A stretch of 32,802 bases of DNA from a virus, in the IMG/VR virus record IMGVR_UViG_3300027906_000073, positions 1 to 32,802 of that record. One strand, 5' to 3'. Positions within the stretch are counted from its first letter, which is position 1. Each line of letters starts with the position of its first letter. Position numbers and translations under genes: made by a program. Positions 31,793 through 32,802 of this stretch are shown piece after piece. Under the pieces are notes generated by a model, which did not search any database, was not told the DNA's origin, and was given only the letters and a program-made list of their open reading frames with translations.

Positions 31793-32802
31793 TCATACCT
31801 TGGCCAGCGCGACGTCGACGATCTTTTTTGTTGTACCATCATCAAACTTGAGGGTAAGATTCAAACCCCCAGACTGAGTAATGTGCTTTGCAAAGCTGGC
31901 TATCGCTGCATCAGTTGCAGGGTTTAATTGAGTTGACTGTTCCTCAACCTTTTTCCCTTTACCGGGCTTTGGAATTGTAAAAGGCGCCGGTGCTGGCCTT
32001 ATCTCTGTTTCGCCCGCGTCGTCGCGGGACGGAGACGAATCTTCGTCAGTGGCTTCGCCAACGAACCCTTCAACTTTCAATGCTTCGGAAAAGGCTGAGC
32101 GCTGACTTTGGTCGTATGCTGATTTGTCTCCCTGTTTTCTGTCAAGCTCGTTGTTTACTCTTTCTTGAAAGGAGGAGTCGTCGTCCGATTCGCGAGCAAA
32201 GCGTATCAACTTCCGATAAAAACCCAGGGCGCCCTTGCCAGTTACCGCCTTTGCCGCGGCGATGGCCTGTGTCTCAAGATATGTTATATCGTCATCACCT
32301 TTTCTGAAGGGTTTAGCAATATCTGCAGTTTCCGATAGAAGTTCATTGGCGGCTAATTCGATATCGTCCAAGGCTTTGGGTGAAGGCATCGCTCCTGATC
32401 CTCCACCGGAAAGTGACGATACTAGGTTGCCCAACTTTTTACGGAGCACGACGGTCTGCTCGGTCTGTGGCAGAGTCTGTAGCAGTTCAAAAATTCTATT
32501 TATCTGTGGCATCCTGGTCATTGCTATTCTGACACCCTTTAGCCTATCGGCTGTAGTTTTGAAACCGGTGCCCTTGAAGCCGCCGGCTGACGAAATCGAT
32601 TCGGCCAACTCTTCCAAGCCGCCGATGCCGAAACGTGTTGTGTCTTGGATAGATTGACCTGTTGTCATTGTCTCCATGAGTGCCTTGGTCCTGTCATAGC
32701 CGGCGTCGCCGGGTTTCATTTTTGCAAATCTGGAGAATATGTCTCCCCCTCCTTGTCCTCTTAGGCCTCCTCCAATTAATTTTGCTCGTTCTTCAGCCAT
32801 CG
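31793..32802 (-). CDS. Possible tape-measure-type protein, C-terminal part (runs off window)
   Basis: At least 335 residues. An in-frame ATG lies at 32800, just before the edge, but the next base pair ends the window, so the gene may begin further right; the protein looks like an internal or C-terminal piece. It is Gly/Ala/Ser-rich with helical stretches (SPKALDDIELAANELL, then ETQAIAAAKAV), a linker with PAPAPFTIPKPGKGKKVEE, and a final SGGLNLTLKFDDGTTKKIV. Location just upstream of baseplate genes fits the end of a tape-measure protein, but the sequence itself proves nothing more. Confidence 0.4.
   Translation of the reverse strand, partial: MAEERAKLIGGGLRGQGGGDIFSRFAKMKPGDAGYDRTKALMETMTTGQSIQDTTRFGIGGLEELAESISSAGGFKGTGFKTTADRLKGVRIAMTRMPQINRIFELLQTLPQTEQTVVLRKKLGNLVSSLSGGGSGAMPSPKALDDIELAANELLSETADIAKPFRKGDDDITYLETQAIAAAKAVTGKGALGFYRKLIRFARESDDDSSFQERVNNELDRKQGDKSAYDQSQRSAFSEALKVEGFVGEATDEDSSPSRDDAGETEIRPAPAPFTIPKPGKGKKVEEQSTQLNPATDAAIASFAKHITQSGGLNLTLKFDDGTTKKIVDVALAKV

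Overview
The window looks like part of a tailed-phage (Caudoviricetes) genome, most likely a contractile-tailed virus. Almost every gene lies on the minus strand, packed end to end with short TGATG, ATGA or TTGA overlaps. The content is phage-like: tail and baseplate proteins, a replisome, nucleotide metabolism, a chaperonin, a ClpP-type protease, a sigma-like protein and lysis candidates. There are no rRNA or tRNA genes and no gene-free stretch longer than about 130 bases. Gene content resembles large marine myoviruses, but the combination is unusual. One gene (16135-18231) encodes a lipoprotein with DNDCDG-type repeats and a von Willebrand A domain, a style typical of Myxococcota/Bradymonadota-like bacteria. 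That is the only hint about the host.

Reading the minus strand from the right: a partial possible tape-measure-type protein (32802-31793), a tail protein (31764-31144), a LysM-type gp53-like baseplate protein (31113-30760), a large hub-like structural protein (30763-28367) and a 407-residue structural candidate (28356-27133). Replication follows: a small exonuclease-less family A DNA polymerase (27176-26037), a divergent FtsZ/tubulin-like protein (26040-25174), a gp32-like single-strand-binding protein (25085-24333), RecA (24325-23192), a strong terminator, a 5'-3' exonuclease (23141-22179), a DnaB-type helicase (22143-20767) and a B12-dependent ribonucleotide reductase (20765-18903).

The middle holds a consensus promoter, a GapR-like protein, a GroES-like co-chaperonin, the lipoprotein, two phage proteins of uncertain role, and a family C (Pol III alpha) DNA polymerase. 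Its PHP and polymerase parts are in two overlapping ORFs in different frames. Then come an L,D-transpeptidase-like protein, dUTPase, a zinc-ribbon protein, a GMP-reductase/IMP-dehydrogenase-family enzyme, a ribbon-helix-helix-like protein and a small Cys-rich sigma region 4 protein.

The left part has an acidic putative prohead-core protein with its own terminator, a ClpP-like protease with its own promoter, a 624-residue protein of unknown role, GroEL behind a TTGACA promoter with a palindromic -10 region, an XhlA-like coiled-coil/TM protein, small unknowns, glutaredoxin and a four-helix membrane protein. The only plus-strand gene (1-1546) runs off the left edge and converges on this block.

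The most interesting points are: the FtsZ/tubulin-like protein with degraded GTP-binding and catalytic loops inside the replication operon; two different DNA polymerases (A and C) in one phage; the split Pol III alpha; a separate GroEL and GroES; the surface-type VWA lipoprotein; and a 5' stem-loop leader on the ssb mRNA. All assignments come from reading the sequence and remembered family motifs. No database search was run.
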